Source: Bacteroidetes bacterium GWA2_32_17 (GTDB lineage: Bacteria; Bacteroidota; Bacteroidia; Bacteroidales; GWA2-32-17). From it: 37,731 bases of DNA. The notes beneath the pieces were generated by a model. The model ran no database searches. It saw only the letters and a program-made list of their open reading frames with translations, and was not told the origin of the DNA. The position numbers were made by a program, and so were the translations under genes. The stretch lies in contig MENF01000018.1 in the NCBI GenBank assembly GCA_001769035.1, positions 1-37,731 on the forward strand. The letters are read 5' to 3'. Every line of letters begins with the position of its first letter. Positions within the stretch are counted from its first letter, which is position 1. Positions 1 through 8,370 of this stretch are shown piece by piece.

Positions 1-351
1 AATACTAAAGTTGGTATTGGGACTGAAACTCTCGATGCAAACTCCATATTAACTGTAAACGGTAAAATATATGCCGAAGAAATTGAAGTTGTACAACAAG
101 TTTTACCCGATTATGTTTTTGAAAAAGATTATTCGTTAATGACCTTAAAAGAATTAGAAAATTATATTGATAGTTGTAAACATTTACCTGAAGTACCCTC
201 AGCCGTATTTGTTAAAAACAATGGTTTACAATTAGGTGAATTTAATACTTTGTTGCTTAAAAAAGTGGAAGAACTTACCTTATATTTAATACAAATTGAG
301 AAGGATAATATTGCTTTAAAAGAAAGAATTTCGAAACTTGAAAACAAATAG
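1..351 (+). CDS. Tail-fibre-like coiled-coil protein, C-terminal part (partial)
   Basis: The frame is open from the first base of the window, so the N-terminus lies upstream. The visible 116 residues begin with a KVGIGTE segment followed by a VNGKIYAEE strand, as in the repetitive beta-rich shaft ends of Bacteroidota fibre-like proteins. Next come PDYVFEKDY, the signature HLPEVPSA and NGLQLGEFNTLLLKK, then a coiled coil running to the end (LIQIEKDNIALKERISKLE). This module is a known recurrent C-terminus of large secreted Bacteroidota proteins with phage-tail-fibre resemblance; its biochemical role is not known to me. The stop lies 2 nt before the next gene, suggesting translational coupling with the beta-barrel gene. 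The same module recurs, degraded, near 2474 and 3650. I am sure of the family resemblance, not of a function. Confidence 0.8.
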   Translation, partial: NTKVGIGTETLDANSILTVNGKIYAEEIEVVQQVLPDYVFEKDYSLMTLKELENYIDSCKHLPEVPSAVFVKNNGLQLGEFNTLLLKKVEELTLYLIQIEKDNIALKERISKLENK

Positions 352-353
352 GT

Positions 354-1040
354 ATGAAATTAACGGCATTAATATTAACAACATATTATTTTGTTGCGTT
401 TTTTTGTACACAAATTGTTTCTGCAAAAGGTGATGATTCATTAAATTATAGGAATAAATCTTTTGAGTTAGGTATTGTAACTTCTACACTCCCTAAAGGT
501 ATGAGCTCATTTAATAAAATGCCAGATGAAAAATATTATTTTGGATATGGATTAATAATAGGTAAGAATTGGAAGTTAAATAACAAATTTCAAATTGAAA
601 CAGTATTTAGTATTGTTAAAGGTAAAGAAAGTTTTACGCTTTACTATTCTTATTATGATTCATTGTTTACTTTACATACAAATTACTCTCATGATTATTC
701 TTCTTACTTATTAAACTCTGTAATTATTTCTTTAGGATATAATTACAATAATTGTAATAAAAATCAGAATTTGTTTTTTAATGTTGGTATAGCAATTAAT
801 CACAAAAAAATAACAAGTACAGAGAATTGGAATTTTTCTTTTGATAACTATTTTGATAGATTTTTTAGTGAACGGTACCTCAATATATCTCCGGTTATAT
901 CAATAAAATATGAACGAAAATTTTATAAAACTTTTTTGTTTATTAAAAACGAAGTGTATTTGCATGGTTCTGACCTTTCCTTTGGTCTATATAAAACGGG
1001 CTTTATTTATAATCGTTTAATTTTTGGTATTAAAATTTAA
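354..1040 (+). CDS. Outer-membrane beta-barrel protein, hypothetical (cassette copy 1)
   Basis: A 228-residue protein with an N-terminal signal peptide (hydrophobic residues about 5-23, ending near VSAKG). The rest alternates short aromatic-rich amphipathic strands (YYFGYGLIIGKNW, LLNSVIISLGYNYN, RLIFGIKI) and ends in a hydrophobic strand, as small 8-10-stranded Bacteroidota outer-membrane barrels do. No catalytic motif is visible. It starts 2 nt after the fibre-like gene and stops 5 nt before the T9SS protein gene, so the three are probably one transcript. The equivalent genes at 2508 and 3849 occupy the same slot but have diverged strongly in sequence. An adhesin, receptor or secretion partner for the neighbouring T9SS protein is possible; that is inference. 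Confidence 0.75.
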   Translation: MKLTALILTTYYFVAFFCTQIVSAKGDDSLNYRNKSFELGIVTSTLPKGMSSFNKMPDEKYYFGYGLIIGKNWKLNNKFQIETVFSIVKGKESFTLYYSYYDSLFTLHTNYSHDYSSYLLNSVIISLGYNYNNCNKNQNLFFNVGIAINHKKITSTENWNFSFDNYFDRFFSERYLNISPVISIKYERKFYKTFLFIKNEVYLHGSDLSFGLYKTGFIYNRLIFGIKI

Positions 1041-1045
1041 GAAAT

Positions 1046-2455
1046 ATGAAAAAAATAATAATTGTAGTATTACTACAAAGTTTTACAAATTTATTTTCAC
1101 AAAACTTGATTATTGACCCAGGATTTGAAGTAGGTTGGCAATTCACATTAAATTATGATGGGCACCCCGGAGTTGGAATTTCAAATGATTGTAATTATTT
1201 TTATCCAAGTGATTTTGACAATGAGGTTGCTTATTGGAAAGTTGCTCCACATAATAACGATAAAGAAGAACGAAATCCTGATTGGACTGATTTATATTGT
1301 AATAATGACCATTTTTCACACAGCTGTTTTTCAGGTCCATTTATCTCATCTGGTAATCAGGTTTTAATAGCTGCCGACCTTTCAAAATGTAAGGAAAGAA
1401 ATAATGGAACGATGAAATTTAGACAATGGCATGAGGCTATAAGAATAGGTGTAAACGGAAATGGTGGTAACGGGTTAATTAATAACAAAGAGTATGTGAT
1501 AAGATACAAGTTGCTACCAATTGAATCATCACTTGAAGATGTTTATTATGATATTAATGACCCTACAAATGTTCCTCACAGTTGGAAATGTTATAATTAC
1601 ATGAACACGTGTCACATGCGTTTAATATTTTCCGAATTAGGAGAGAATTGGGATAAACCCTGGAGCGATAAATTTGAAGCTATTAATGCAAATGTAATTA
1701 TTAATTATCCATCTTCAGGTTATTGTATGTGGTATTATATTGAAAGAAATTTTACTGTACCATCAAGTGGTGATTACAATAATCTTATTTTATATATGGA
1801 AGATGGAGCATTTGAAATAGATGATGTAGAACTTTTTGAAAAATGTACTGACAATTTATTAATTCAAAATAAAGTTTATCATAGCCCATATACAATGAAT
1901 ATTGAAGCAGGAGCTTACTTTGAAACTGTATCAAATTATATAAACGCAGGTAATGCTGTAGGTGCAATAAATGTTTATAATGGAGATGTTGTTGTAGGTA
2001 ATGGAGCAGATGTAACATTTACGGCAGGTAATAGAATATCATTAAAGCCAGGTTTTAAAACAAAACCAGGTGCACATTTTATTGCAAAAATAGAACCATG
2101 CACTGGCAATAAAATAAATTATAATGAATTTGCAAATAACTATTTGTCTTTATTAACATATAATTTAAAAAATATAGAAATTGACACACTTGATGAAGCT
2201 ACAGATGAAGAATTAGTTTTTGAAGATTCATTTAATATTTTTCCAAATCCCACTTTTGGAAATGTCACAATTAATGTAAACAACGAAAATGGTTTTACCA
2301 TCAAGTTATCCGATTTATCTGGTCGTGTTTTATATAAAGACGAAAAATTTACTAACAACGAGTCATTTGATTGGAGTTTTCTTGAAAATGGGATTTATTT
2401 AGTGAAAATACAGCAAAATGATATAACACAAGTAAAAACAATAGTTAAAAAATAA
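1046..2455 (+). CDS. Secreted T9SS type A sorting-domain protein (cassette copy 1)
   Basis: 469 residues. A signal peptide covers about residues 1-18 (ending LFSQ). The N-terminal part (LIIDPGFEVGW onward, about 20-265) resembles a carbohydrate-binding-like or lectin-like beta-sandwich and is rich in Trp, Cys and Asn. It is followed at about 285-350 by a repeated-strand module with AGNRISLKPGF and GAHFIAKIEPC, which I recognise as the '3-coathanger stack' type of motif. The last ~75 residues are a type A sorting domain (FNIFPNPTFGNVTINV, then LSGRVLYKDE, ending ENGIYLVKIQQNDITQVKTIVKK) that directs export through T9SS and attachment at the cell surface. The gene follows the beta-barrel by 5 nt. 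Its ligand is unknown. It is homologous in plan to the broken genes at 3202 and 4583. Confidence 0.85.
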   Translation: MKKIIIVVLLQSFTNLFSQNLIIDPGFEVGWQFTLNYDGHPGVGISNDCNYFYPSDFDNEVAYWKVAPHNNDKEERNPDWTDLYCNNDHFSHSCFSGPFISSGNQVLIAADLSKCKERNNGTMKFRQWHEAIRIGVNGNGGNGLINNKEYVIRYKLLPIESSLEDVYYDINDPTNVPHSWKCYNYMNTCHMRLIFSELGENWDKPWSDKFEAINANVIINYPSSGYCMWYYIERNFTVPSSGDYNNLILYMEDGAFEIDDVELFEKCTDNLLIQNKVYHSPYTMNIEAGAYFETVSNYINAGNAVGAINVYNGDVVVGNGADVTFTAGNRISLKPGFKTKPGAHFIAKIEPCTGNKINYNEFANNYLSLLTYNLKNIEIDTLDEATDEELVFEDSFNIFPNPTFGNVTINVNNENGFTIKLSDLSGRVLYKDEKFTNNESFDWSFLENGIYLVKIQQNDITQVKTIVKK

Positions 2456-2473
2456 TTCGTATAATTTGTTATA

Positions 2474-2507
2474 TAGAAAGAATTGTGAAACTTGAAAATA
2501 AATAGGT
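2474..2507 (+). repeat. Scar of the fibre-like gene 3' end between cassettes 1 and 2
   Basis: About 34 bp (AGAAAGAATTGTGAAACTTG and the following GAAAATAAATAGGT) matches, with few changes, the last codons and stop of the fibre-like gene at 318-353 and again at 3815-3848. As in the other copies, the matching stretch is followed immediately by ATGAAA of a beta-barrel gene. No other part of the fibre gene remains here. It shows that the unit was copied with its upstream boundary inside the fibre gene. Confidence 0.75.
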
Positions 2508-3197
2508 ATGAAAGCAACTTTTGTTATTTTGCTTTGTTTTTTACATAGTTGTAATTCTGTTTTATTAGCTTCTAATAAAGATTCAACAAAAATTCAGATA
2601 TCGATTAATTGTGGTATAAATTATAATTTTTATACTAAAAGATTATATACACCGCCAGATACAAATGCATCTTCGGTAAATAGTGCGCCCAGTTATGTTG
2701 GAGGCTCCAGACTTCCGTCAATAACACCATATATTGGAATAAGTATAAATTATAAAATATTTAAAAACATTTCTTTTAAAACCGGAATAGATGTTTTATC
2801 CAGACAAACAGTTTTTGTAAAAGATTTAGATTCTGTTTATATATTTTATTCTTTTGACCCTTATTATAAAATGAAATATGGCTCAGTTTATTTTGAAATA
2901 CCAGTTCAATTAATTGCATCTATCAAAAAGTTTAAAATTGGTATTGGTGGTAATTTTTCAGTTTTTCAATTAAGATATTCAAAATTTGTTTATGAGAATT
3001 ATGCAAAAAGAATTTATTATTCTTATTCCTATACAAATTTACATATCTTAGAATTTTACCCAATAATATCCTTTACTTATTTAATTTTAAATAAAAGGAA
3101 TTTAAATATAGAATACTTTCTGAATTTCGAAAGATATTTTTATTCTGATGATTGTTTTTTTCAAACAGGATTATCTGTAAAAATTTTAAAATTTTAA
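2508..3197 (+). CDS. Outer-membrane beta-barrel protein, hypothetical (cassette copy 2)
   Basis: 229 residues. A hydrophobic signal segment (about 4-21, TFVILLCFLHSCNSVLLAS) is followed by alternating strands such as IQISINCGINYNFY, ITPYIGISINYKIF, FKTGIDVLSRQ, VYFEIPVQLIASI and FKIGIGGNFSVFQL, the pattern of a small Bacteroidota outer-membrane barrel (PorT/OMP_b-brl-like). A cysteine in HSCNS could be read as a lipobox, but the context fits ordinary signal peptidase I cleavage better. It occupies the same slot as the genes at 354 and 3849: 2 nt after a fibre-gene end and 4 nt before a T9SS-type gene. The pairwise likeness is in layout and length more than in residues, which suggests an ancient duplication or exchange of the barrel part. 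Confidence 0.7.
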   Translation: MKATFVILLCFLHSCNSVLLASNKDSTKIQISINCGINYNFYTKRLYTPPDTNASSVNSAPSYVGGSRLPSITPYIGISINYKIFKNISFKTGIDVLSRQTVFVKDLDSVYIFYSFDPYYKMKYGSVYFEIPVQLIASIKKFKIGIGGNFSVFQLRYSKFVYENYAKRIYYSYSYTNLHILEFYPIISFTYLILNKRNLNIEYFLNFERYFYSDDCFFQTGLSVKILKF

Positions 3198-3201
3198 AAA
3201 T

Positions 3202-3505
3202 ATGAAAAATTTGCTAACTATTATAACAATTACATTTTTAGAAGTAACAACAATCTTTTGCCAAAACAAATTATATAACGGCTCATTTGAAACAGGATCG
3301 GGTGTTTCTATTTGTCCTGGTCAAAGTTTTAATAAATAATTATTTATCAAATTGGGAATCAAGATATGATGACGATGGAAGTACCGGTTATTGTTATTCT
3401 AACACATGTCCCGCATATCATTGGCATTCACCTGATTGGTTTTATTATATAAGTGGAAATAACAATAATTGTTATTACAACATATTGGTATTGTTTAACT
3501 TATAA
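3202..3505 (+). pseudogene. Broken T9SS surface-protein gene (cassette copy 2)
   Basis: The frame starting at 3202 gives a signal peptide (ending TTIFCQ), then NKLYNGSFETGSG and a stop at 3337-3339. A shift of frame near 3328-3338 continues with NNYLSNWES and YHWHSPDWFYY and stops at 3503-3505. The NxxGFE/GSFE start and the HSPDWF motif are shared with the T9SS gene at 4583 (GFENGS, SWHSPDWF), so this is the N-terminal ~95 residues of a homologue with one frameshift and no sorting domain. Everything downstream of the first domain is lost. It lies 4 nt after the beta-barrel, as in the other two copies. Confidence 0.75.
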
Positions 3506-3517
3506 AATTATTTACGG

Positions 3518-3648
3518 ATGAAAAAAGTAATTTTTATTTTCTTGATGTTATTCCTATTTGGATTGACATTTTCATCGTGCAACACTGCCGAAGAAAAAGC
3601 AAAAACTGAACAACAAACGCTTGATGAACTTAACAAGGCAATGCAGGA
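3518..3648 (+). pseudogene. Lipoprotein gene start, fused out of frame to a fibre-gene end
   Basis: An ATG at 3518 opens a lipoprotein signal peptide: MKKVIFIFLMLFLFG, then a lipobox ending FSSC (Cys about residue 20), followed by an acidic/polar linker (NTAEEKAKTEQQTLDELNKA). At about 3649 the DNA changes to the 3' part of the fibre-like gene, but in a different reading frame. The lipoprotein frame therefore reads nonsense and stops at 3730. This looks like a recombination joint between two unrelated genes. A short lipoprotein of 70 residues might still be made, but its second half would be out-of-frame fibre sequence. Confidence 0.65.
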
Positions 3649-3846
3649 TTGGAAAACTATATTGACAGTTGTAAACATTTACCCGAAGTACCTTCTGCCG
3701 AATATTTTAAAAACAATGGCTTGCAATTAGGTGAAATGAATGCGTTGTTATTGAAAAAAATAGAAGAAATGACATTATACTTAATACAAATTGAAAAAGA
3801 TAACATTGCTTTAAAAGAAAGAATTACAAAACTTGAAAATAAATAG
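3649..3846 (+). pseudogene. Fibre-like protein C-terminus fragment (cassette copy 3)
   Basis: About 65 codons starting ENYIDSCKHLPEVPSAEYF and ending in the coiled coil KERITKLENK are nearly identical to the end of the gene at 1-351, residue for residue. No plausible start codon exists (only a TTG at 3649), and the upstream sequence belongs to a lipoprotein gene in another frame. It is therefore a 5'-truncated remnant. The stop at 3844-3846 is again 2 nt before the ATG of a beta-barrel gene. Confidence 0.75.
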
Positions 3847-3848
3847 TA

Positions 3849-4586
3849 ATGAAAGTAAATGCTTCAAAAGATTTTAATCAAATGATCCGGTTCAGCAAAA
3901 TATTGTCCGCGTGCCTTTTATTGATTATCCCTCTTTCATTATTTTGTCAGAAGGATAGTCTAAAAAAGTATTCCTTCGAATTAAGTGTAGGGGGGCATTT
4001 GAATATTTTGCTTTCACAAAATTATATGCCCTATGATACTACAGTTATTGATCCGACCCGGATGGGGGGATATTCTATTAAAAGCAGAATCAATTATCAT
4101 TTTGCTCTGTATTATAACAAATTTATATGCTCAAGATTCCACATTAAGACTGGTATTTCATATTTTAACAGGAAAGATTATTATGAATGGAATCCCGATA
4201 CAGTAAAAAAATATTATACAAATAAGCCATGGTATTATACGCGTCTATTAAATGAAAATTATTCATCAAACAGCATGGATATTCCTGTATTTATCGGATA
4301 CAAATATCAGAGTTTAGATGTGATGTTAGGTATAAAATTCAATGTCATAAGTTTTATACAACACAAAGTATTAAGCTTGGACAGTTTAAAAACAAAGCAT
4401 ACATATATTTCATATTTCTGGGAGGGAGGTTCTTTTGGCAATCATGTTTTTTATCCTTCATTTATTATACAATATACCCCAAAAAAACTCCGGAGGGTTT
4501 CTTTTTACTTCTCTGCTGATATGAGAAGAATTGATTATTTTGACTTACAGATTGGTATTAATCTTAAAACAAATAAATTACCATGA
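3849..4586 (+). CDS. Outer-membrane beta-barrel protein, hypothetical (cassette copy 3)
   Basis: 245 residues. An N-terminal signal segment at about 13-33 (FSKILSACLLLIIPLSLFCQ) is preceded by a polar extension, so translation could also begin at the internal Met near residue 12. The body has barrel-like strands (YSFELSVGGHLNILLSQ, FALYYNKFICSRFHIKTGISYF, LDVMLGIKFNVISF, LQIGINLK). By eye, the DNA of this gene and the next is richer in G+C than cassettes 1 and 2, hinting at a different recent origin. Its stop overlaps the start of the T9SS gene (ATGA at 4583), so translation is coupled. Function unknown. Confidence 0.75.
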   Translation: MKVNASKDFNQMIRFSKILSACLLLIIPLSLFCQKDSLKKYSFELSVGGHLNILLSQNYMPYDTTVIDPTRMGGYSIKSRINYHFALYYNKFICSRFHIKTGISYFNRKDYYEWNPDTVKKYYTNKPWYYTRLLNENYSSNSMDIPVFIGYKYQSLDVMLGIKFNVISFIQHKVLSLDSLKTKHTYISYFWEGGSFGNHVFYPSFIIQYTPKKLRRVSFYFSADMRRIDYFDLQIGINLKTNKLP

Positions 4587-6323
4587 AATATTTATACTTA
4601 TTCATACTCATCATGGGGTTATTGATCAACCCATTTATTTCTGAGGCTCAAAATCATCTTTCCAATGCAGGTTTTGAAAATGGGTCATACGATTACTCAG
4701 TACATTACGCAATAAATTTTGATGAAAACCTAAATGATTGGCAAGGAAATTTTCCTGGTCATGATGATAATGAAGGTTTTTCTTGGCATTCACCTGATTG
4801 GTTTGTAGGTCAACCCTGGCATTATCCTGCATCGCCTCATGAAGGAAATGCCTATATCGGTATGGCTGATTATGAAATTGCAGAGCAAAAGCTTACAGGG
4901 AATAATAAATTAGAGGAAGACTACCACTATCTCGTAAAATTGTATATTTACATACATAACACAGATGTTGATGGTTCTCCACATCCTAACCCGACCAATT
5001 CTGTGTTAAATATTTATTTAGCTAAAAATAAAATATAAAAAGCAAGATGGAAAACATAAATGGTGGTGTTCTGACAAGTACAAGGAATTCGATAGATCCG
5101 GAACTCAGACAATAAAATTATTACAATCGTTCGATTTGGCAAATTATTCTATGCTTGAATGGCACGAAATTTCATTTATTTTTACCGCACCTACACCAAA
5201 TTTCAACTGGTTCGGAATCGAGGTCAGTAATAAGGAATATTGGACTGGTGACAATTGCAGAATTTCATATACTCTCATTGATGCGGTAAGTCTTGAAAAA
5301 ACAGATTTTTGTAACCTGGACCCCTGTGACAGAACTGATGGGCCGATAGCTGCTTCGGGACCTCACAGGGTTGGTCCTGATCCTTATGATTTGCATGCTC
5401 CTTTCTGTGTGAATAAACTTGATAATGTAAGTGAAGCCAAAGACATTTATATTCTATGGAATGGCGCTGAGGTTTCTCATTTACCGAACGTATATAGCGT
5501 AAACGGAATTTATAATCCTATTTACTGGAACGGTAAAACAGGTGGAGGAGGCCAGACTGCCGGTCAGGTTTGGTATACCTGGAGTATGAGGCTTTTCAAT
5601 GCATGTGGTGAATATGATTATGCAGTAAATTTTTTTAAAGATGGCGATGTAAGTACCGTTATTGATGTACCTCCTGTCAATCCTCCTTATAATAACAGCG
5701 TCGTAACCCCATTACCCTGCTGTGAGGCACAACCTGATATTTATGTGCAAAATGTAATAATATATGGATCTGGGTTAGCTGAATATGTCGCTATGAACAA
5801 TATTTATACAGCAGGCAATGTAATTGTTCAATATGATGCTGATAATGTTATTTTCCAGGCAGGAAATGAAATCCATCTTACACCCGGTTTTCATGCACAG
5901 GCAGGCTCACATTTTCACGCATATATTGCTCCCTGCACTCCGAATGCACATTATAAGAATGAAATTCAAAACAATGATTCATTAATACTAACAGAATTAT
6001 CATTGAACATTCCTGATTCGCTGATTGAATATTCTATTCCTGTAAAAGATTCAGCCGTCTTGGTAAATTACAAACCGGCAACATATTCTCCTGTGATATT
6101 TCCTAAAATTAATCATGGCTCATTCAATATTTCTGTTGATGGGTTGTATAATGAACTATTAGTACTCGAGATTTTTAATTCATCAGGTATATCCGTTTAC
6201 CGAAAACAAATAGTATTTTCAGAAGCAATTACAATGGATATTACAGGTCTTTCACAAGGTTTGTACATAATAAAACTGAATTCATCGAAAGTGGCATACA
6301 CAGATAAAATAATCTACCAATAG
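4583..6323 (+). pseudogene. T9SS type A surface protein interrupted by one frameshift (cassette copy 3)
   Basis: The first frame (4583-5038) gives a signal peptide ending ISEAQ and an N-terminal lectin-like domain (GFENGSYDY, SWHSPDWF, EGNAYIGMADYE). It ends at a TAA in an A-rich run. A +1 shift near 5023-5040 continues without a stop (KQDGKHKWWCSDKYKEFDRS, then LEWHEISFIFTAP) to 6323, giving 579 residues in all. The C-terminal half holds a coathanger-like strand module (AGNEIHLTPGFHAQAGSHF) and a type A sorting domain (GSFNISVDG, GLSQGLYIIKLNSSKVAYTD). If the shift is real, the N-terminal piece is secreted without a T9SS signal and the rest is not translated. A sequencing error in the homopolymer-like stretch is the main alternative. 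Confidence 0.75.
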
Positions 6324-6344
6324 GTATTTGTTTACTTTCCCCGC

Positions 6345-6369
6345 CCTCGCTCGCATCTTGCAAGTGAGG
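6345..6369. repeat. Imperfect hairpin, CCTCGCTCGCA arms
   Basis: CCTCGCTCGCA, a 3-nt loop, then TGCAAGTGAGG; the two mismatches are G-U compatible in RNA. It lies 21 nt after the T9SS gene stop and could act as a weak terminator, but has no clear T-run. A related GCTCGC palindrome occurs at 23926-23977. The rest of 6370-6569 is unassigned; I see no gene there. Confidence 0.45.
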
Positions 6370-6569
6370 CATGTAACAGGCTGCCATTTTATTGAACAAT
6401 GCCAGAAACAGAGAGGGGGAACGAAGATAAAATGTGACCTGATTTTAAAAAAGAAAAATTTTATAATTATTCGTATTAAGAATGAAGAACAGGAAAACAT
6501 GGAAACGGTGTTATTTTTTTAACATTTGTATTATCAGTGTTCTATCTTTTTTATGCTTATTACAAATTA

Positions 6570-6602
6570 TTGATAAATTTTAATCATTAATTTATATTTT
6601 TG
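6570..6602 (+). promoter_or_regulatory. Bacteroidota-type promoter for the lipid cluster
   Basis: A TTG at 6570-6572 and a -7 box TATTTTTG at 6595-6602 match the Bacteroidota consensus (TTG, ~19-22 nt, TAnnTTTG). The first gene of the cluster starts 17 nt downstream. Confidence 0.6.
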
Positions 6603-6619
6603 CATAAATAATTTTTGAA

Positions 6620-7066
6620 ATGCCGTTAAAATATTCGTCTAATTTGTTAGTAGTTCAAACAGAAATTCGTATCCGCTTTAGCGAGGTTGATTCAATGGGA
6701 GTTGTATGGCATGGGAATTATTTAAAATATTTTGAAGACGGAAGAGAAGCTTTTGGCAGGAAACACGGTTTAGGTTATCTCGATTTCTTCAATAACAATA
6801 TTTTAACTCCATTAGTATCAATAGAATGTAATTACAAACTTCCTTTAATTTATGGTGATGCAGCAATTATTTACACTAAATATATTGATTGCGAAGCAGC
6901 AAAGTTATTGTTTGAATATAAAATATTAAAAAAGGACACTAACGAAACCATTGTTACGGCAAAGAGCACACAAGTATTTTTAAATTCAAACCGTGAGCTT
7001 ATGTTAACATTTCCCGATTTTTTTATTGAATGGAAAAGAAAAATGGGAATAATTAGAGTGTGTTAA
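6620..7066 (+). CDS. Acyl-CoA/acyl-ACP thioesterase, 4HBT hotdog family
   Basis: 148 residues, the usual length of YbgC/4HBT-type hotdog thioesterases. The signature strand-helix is clear: RIRFSEVDSMGVVWHGNYL, with Asp24 and the HGNY turn, followed by the helix YFEDGREAF carrying an acidic residue. Enzymes of this family hydrolyse thioesters of acyl-CoA or acyl carrier protein. As the first gene after the promoter, followed by ketosynthases and an acyl carrier protein, it most likely releases or edits the acyl chain made by this cluster, as the thioesterases of aryl polyene and dialkylresorcinol clusters are thought to do. The substrate cannot be told from the sequence. Confidence 0.85.
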   Translation: MPLKYSSNLLVVQTEIRIRFSEVDSMGVVWHGNYLKYFEDGREAFGRKHGLGYLDFFNNNILTPLVSIECNYKLPLIYGDAAIIYTKYIDCEAAKLLFEYKILKKDTNETIVTAKSTQVFLNSNRELMLTFPDFFIEWKRKMGIIRVC

Positions 7067-7084
7067 TAAAATCGAAATTTTTAT

Positions 7085-7186
7085 AAAATGAAAGTCCCAA
7101 CTTTTAAGAATCAAGTACCAGATTTTAAATCCCAAATCCCAAACATGGAATTTGAAACTTGAAACTTGGAACTTGATATTTGAAAT
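7085..7186. repeat. Short-period heptad repeat (AAATCCC / GAAACTT type)
   Basis: The spacer between the thioesterase and the first ketosynthase consists of AAATCCC-like and TTGAAACTTGGAACTTG-like heptads in both orientations. A related array in the opposite orientation fills 33175-33250. The array keeps the ketosynthase frame open upstream, which is why the first ATG after it (7188) was taken as the start. Confidence 0.65.
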
Positions 7187-7187
7187 A

Positions 7188-8336
7188 ATGAATAAAGTCT
7201 ATTTTATTGCCGATAATATAATTTCTTCACTCGGATTTACCACATCTGAAAATATTGATGCAATTGAAAAACAAATAACAGGAATAAATAAAATTTCAGA
7301 CAAAACTTTATATCAACAACCCTTTTACGCTTCGCAAATTAAAAATGTGTTTTTATGTAATGAATTTTCTAAGTTATCAGATTACAAAGAATATACAAAG
7401 TTTGAGAAAATGTGCATTCTTTCAATCACTGATGCAATAAATAAAATTGATATTGAATTTACAACTCCCGATACATTATTTATTTTATCAACCACAAAAG
7501 GAAATATTGATTTATTAAACCTAAATTGCTGTCCAACAGTTTCAAGAGAAAGAGCATACTTGTGGAAAACGGCAGAAATTATTAAAAATTATTTTAATTT
7601 TTATAACACTCCTATTGTAGTTTCAAATGCCTGCATTTCAGGCGTTATTGCAATTATAACAGCTTCAAGATTAATTGAGCAAGGCTTATATAAAAATATA
7701 ATTGTTTGCGGTGCCGACATATTAACTGAATTTGTTATTTCTGGCTTTCAATCGTTTATGGCATTAAGTCCGCAAATTTGCAAACCATTTGATATTAACC
7801 GAAACGGATTAAATTTAGGCGAGGGATGCGGAACAATAATTTTATCGAACAAACCAAATAAAGAAAATAATATTATTTATTGTGCAGGTGCTATAACAAA
7901 TGACGCTAATCATATTTCTGGTCCATCAAGAACCGCCGAGGGCTTATCAATTGCTATTAACAAAGCAATTAAACAAAGTGATACAAACTTAAATGAAAAT
8001 AATTGTTTTGTGTCTGCACACGGAACAGCAACACCTTATAACGATGAAATGGAAGCTATTGCATTTGAACGAAATAAAATCAATAATTTTCCAACAGTTG
8101 GGTTAAAAGGATATTTCGGACATACACTTGGTGCCGCAGGTGTTATTGAATCAATTGCATCAATACATTCCTTAAAATCAAATATAATTCACTCAACATT
8201 AGGTTTTGAAGAACACGGAGTTTCGATTCCTGTAAATATTGTTACAAAGACTACCGAAAAAGAAAATGAATTTTGTATTAAAGTAGCATCGGGTTTTGGT
8301 GGATGTAATGCAACAGCAATTTTTCAGAAAATATGA
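7188..8336 (+). CDS. Beta-ketoacyl-ACP synthase (KAS II/FabF-like), catalytic
   Basis: 382 residues from the ATG at 7188. The thiolase-fold active site is complete: Cys149 in SNACISG, His278 in SAHGTATPYNDEMEA, His312 in GYFGHTLGAAG, and the closing GFGGCNATAIF loop. Such enzymes condense an acyl primer with malonyl-ACP. It is one of two catalytic ketosynthases in the cluster and is closer to KS1-type proteins of aryl polyene/resorcinol clusters than to housekeeping FabF, judging by its short and divergent N-terminal region. The frame is open further upstream through repeat DNA, but an N-terminus MNKVYFIADNIISSLG aligns with the family start. Substrate is inferred from neighbours only. Confidence 0.85.
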   Translation: MNKVYFIADNIISSLGFTTSENIDAIEKQITGINKISDKTLYQQPFYASQIKNVFLCNEFSKLSDYKEYTKFEKMCILSITDAINKIDIEFTTPDTLFILSTTKGNIDLLNLNCCPTVSRERAYLWKTAEIIKNYFNFYNTPIVVSNACISGVIAIITASRLIEQGLYKNIIVCGADILTEFVISGFQSFMALSPQICKPFDINRNGLNLGEGCGTIILSNKPNKENNIIYCAGAITNDANHISGPSRTAEGLSIAINKAIKQSDTNLNENNCFVSAHGTATPYNDEMEAIAFERNKINNFPTVGLKGYFGHTLGAAGVIESIASIHSLKSNIIHSTLGFEEHGVSIPVNIVTKTTEKENEFCIKVASGFGGCNATAIFQKI

Positions 8337-8370
8337 ATAATAACTTATGTTACACAAAATAAATAAATAT

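Noticed and set aside
6282-6522. Frames of 64-72 residues on both strands after the cassette 3 T9SS gene
   Set aside because: They overlap a hairpin and an AT-rich promoter region, show no family features, and the two strands contradict each other.
7152-7187. Upstream extension of the first ketosynthase (KLETWNLIFEI...)
   Set aside because: It is encoded by repeat DNA and lacks an ATG; the family alignment starts at the ATG at 7188.
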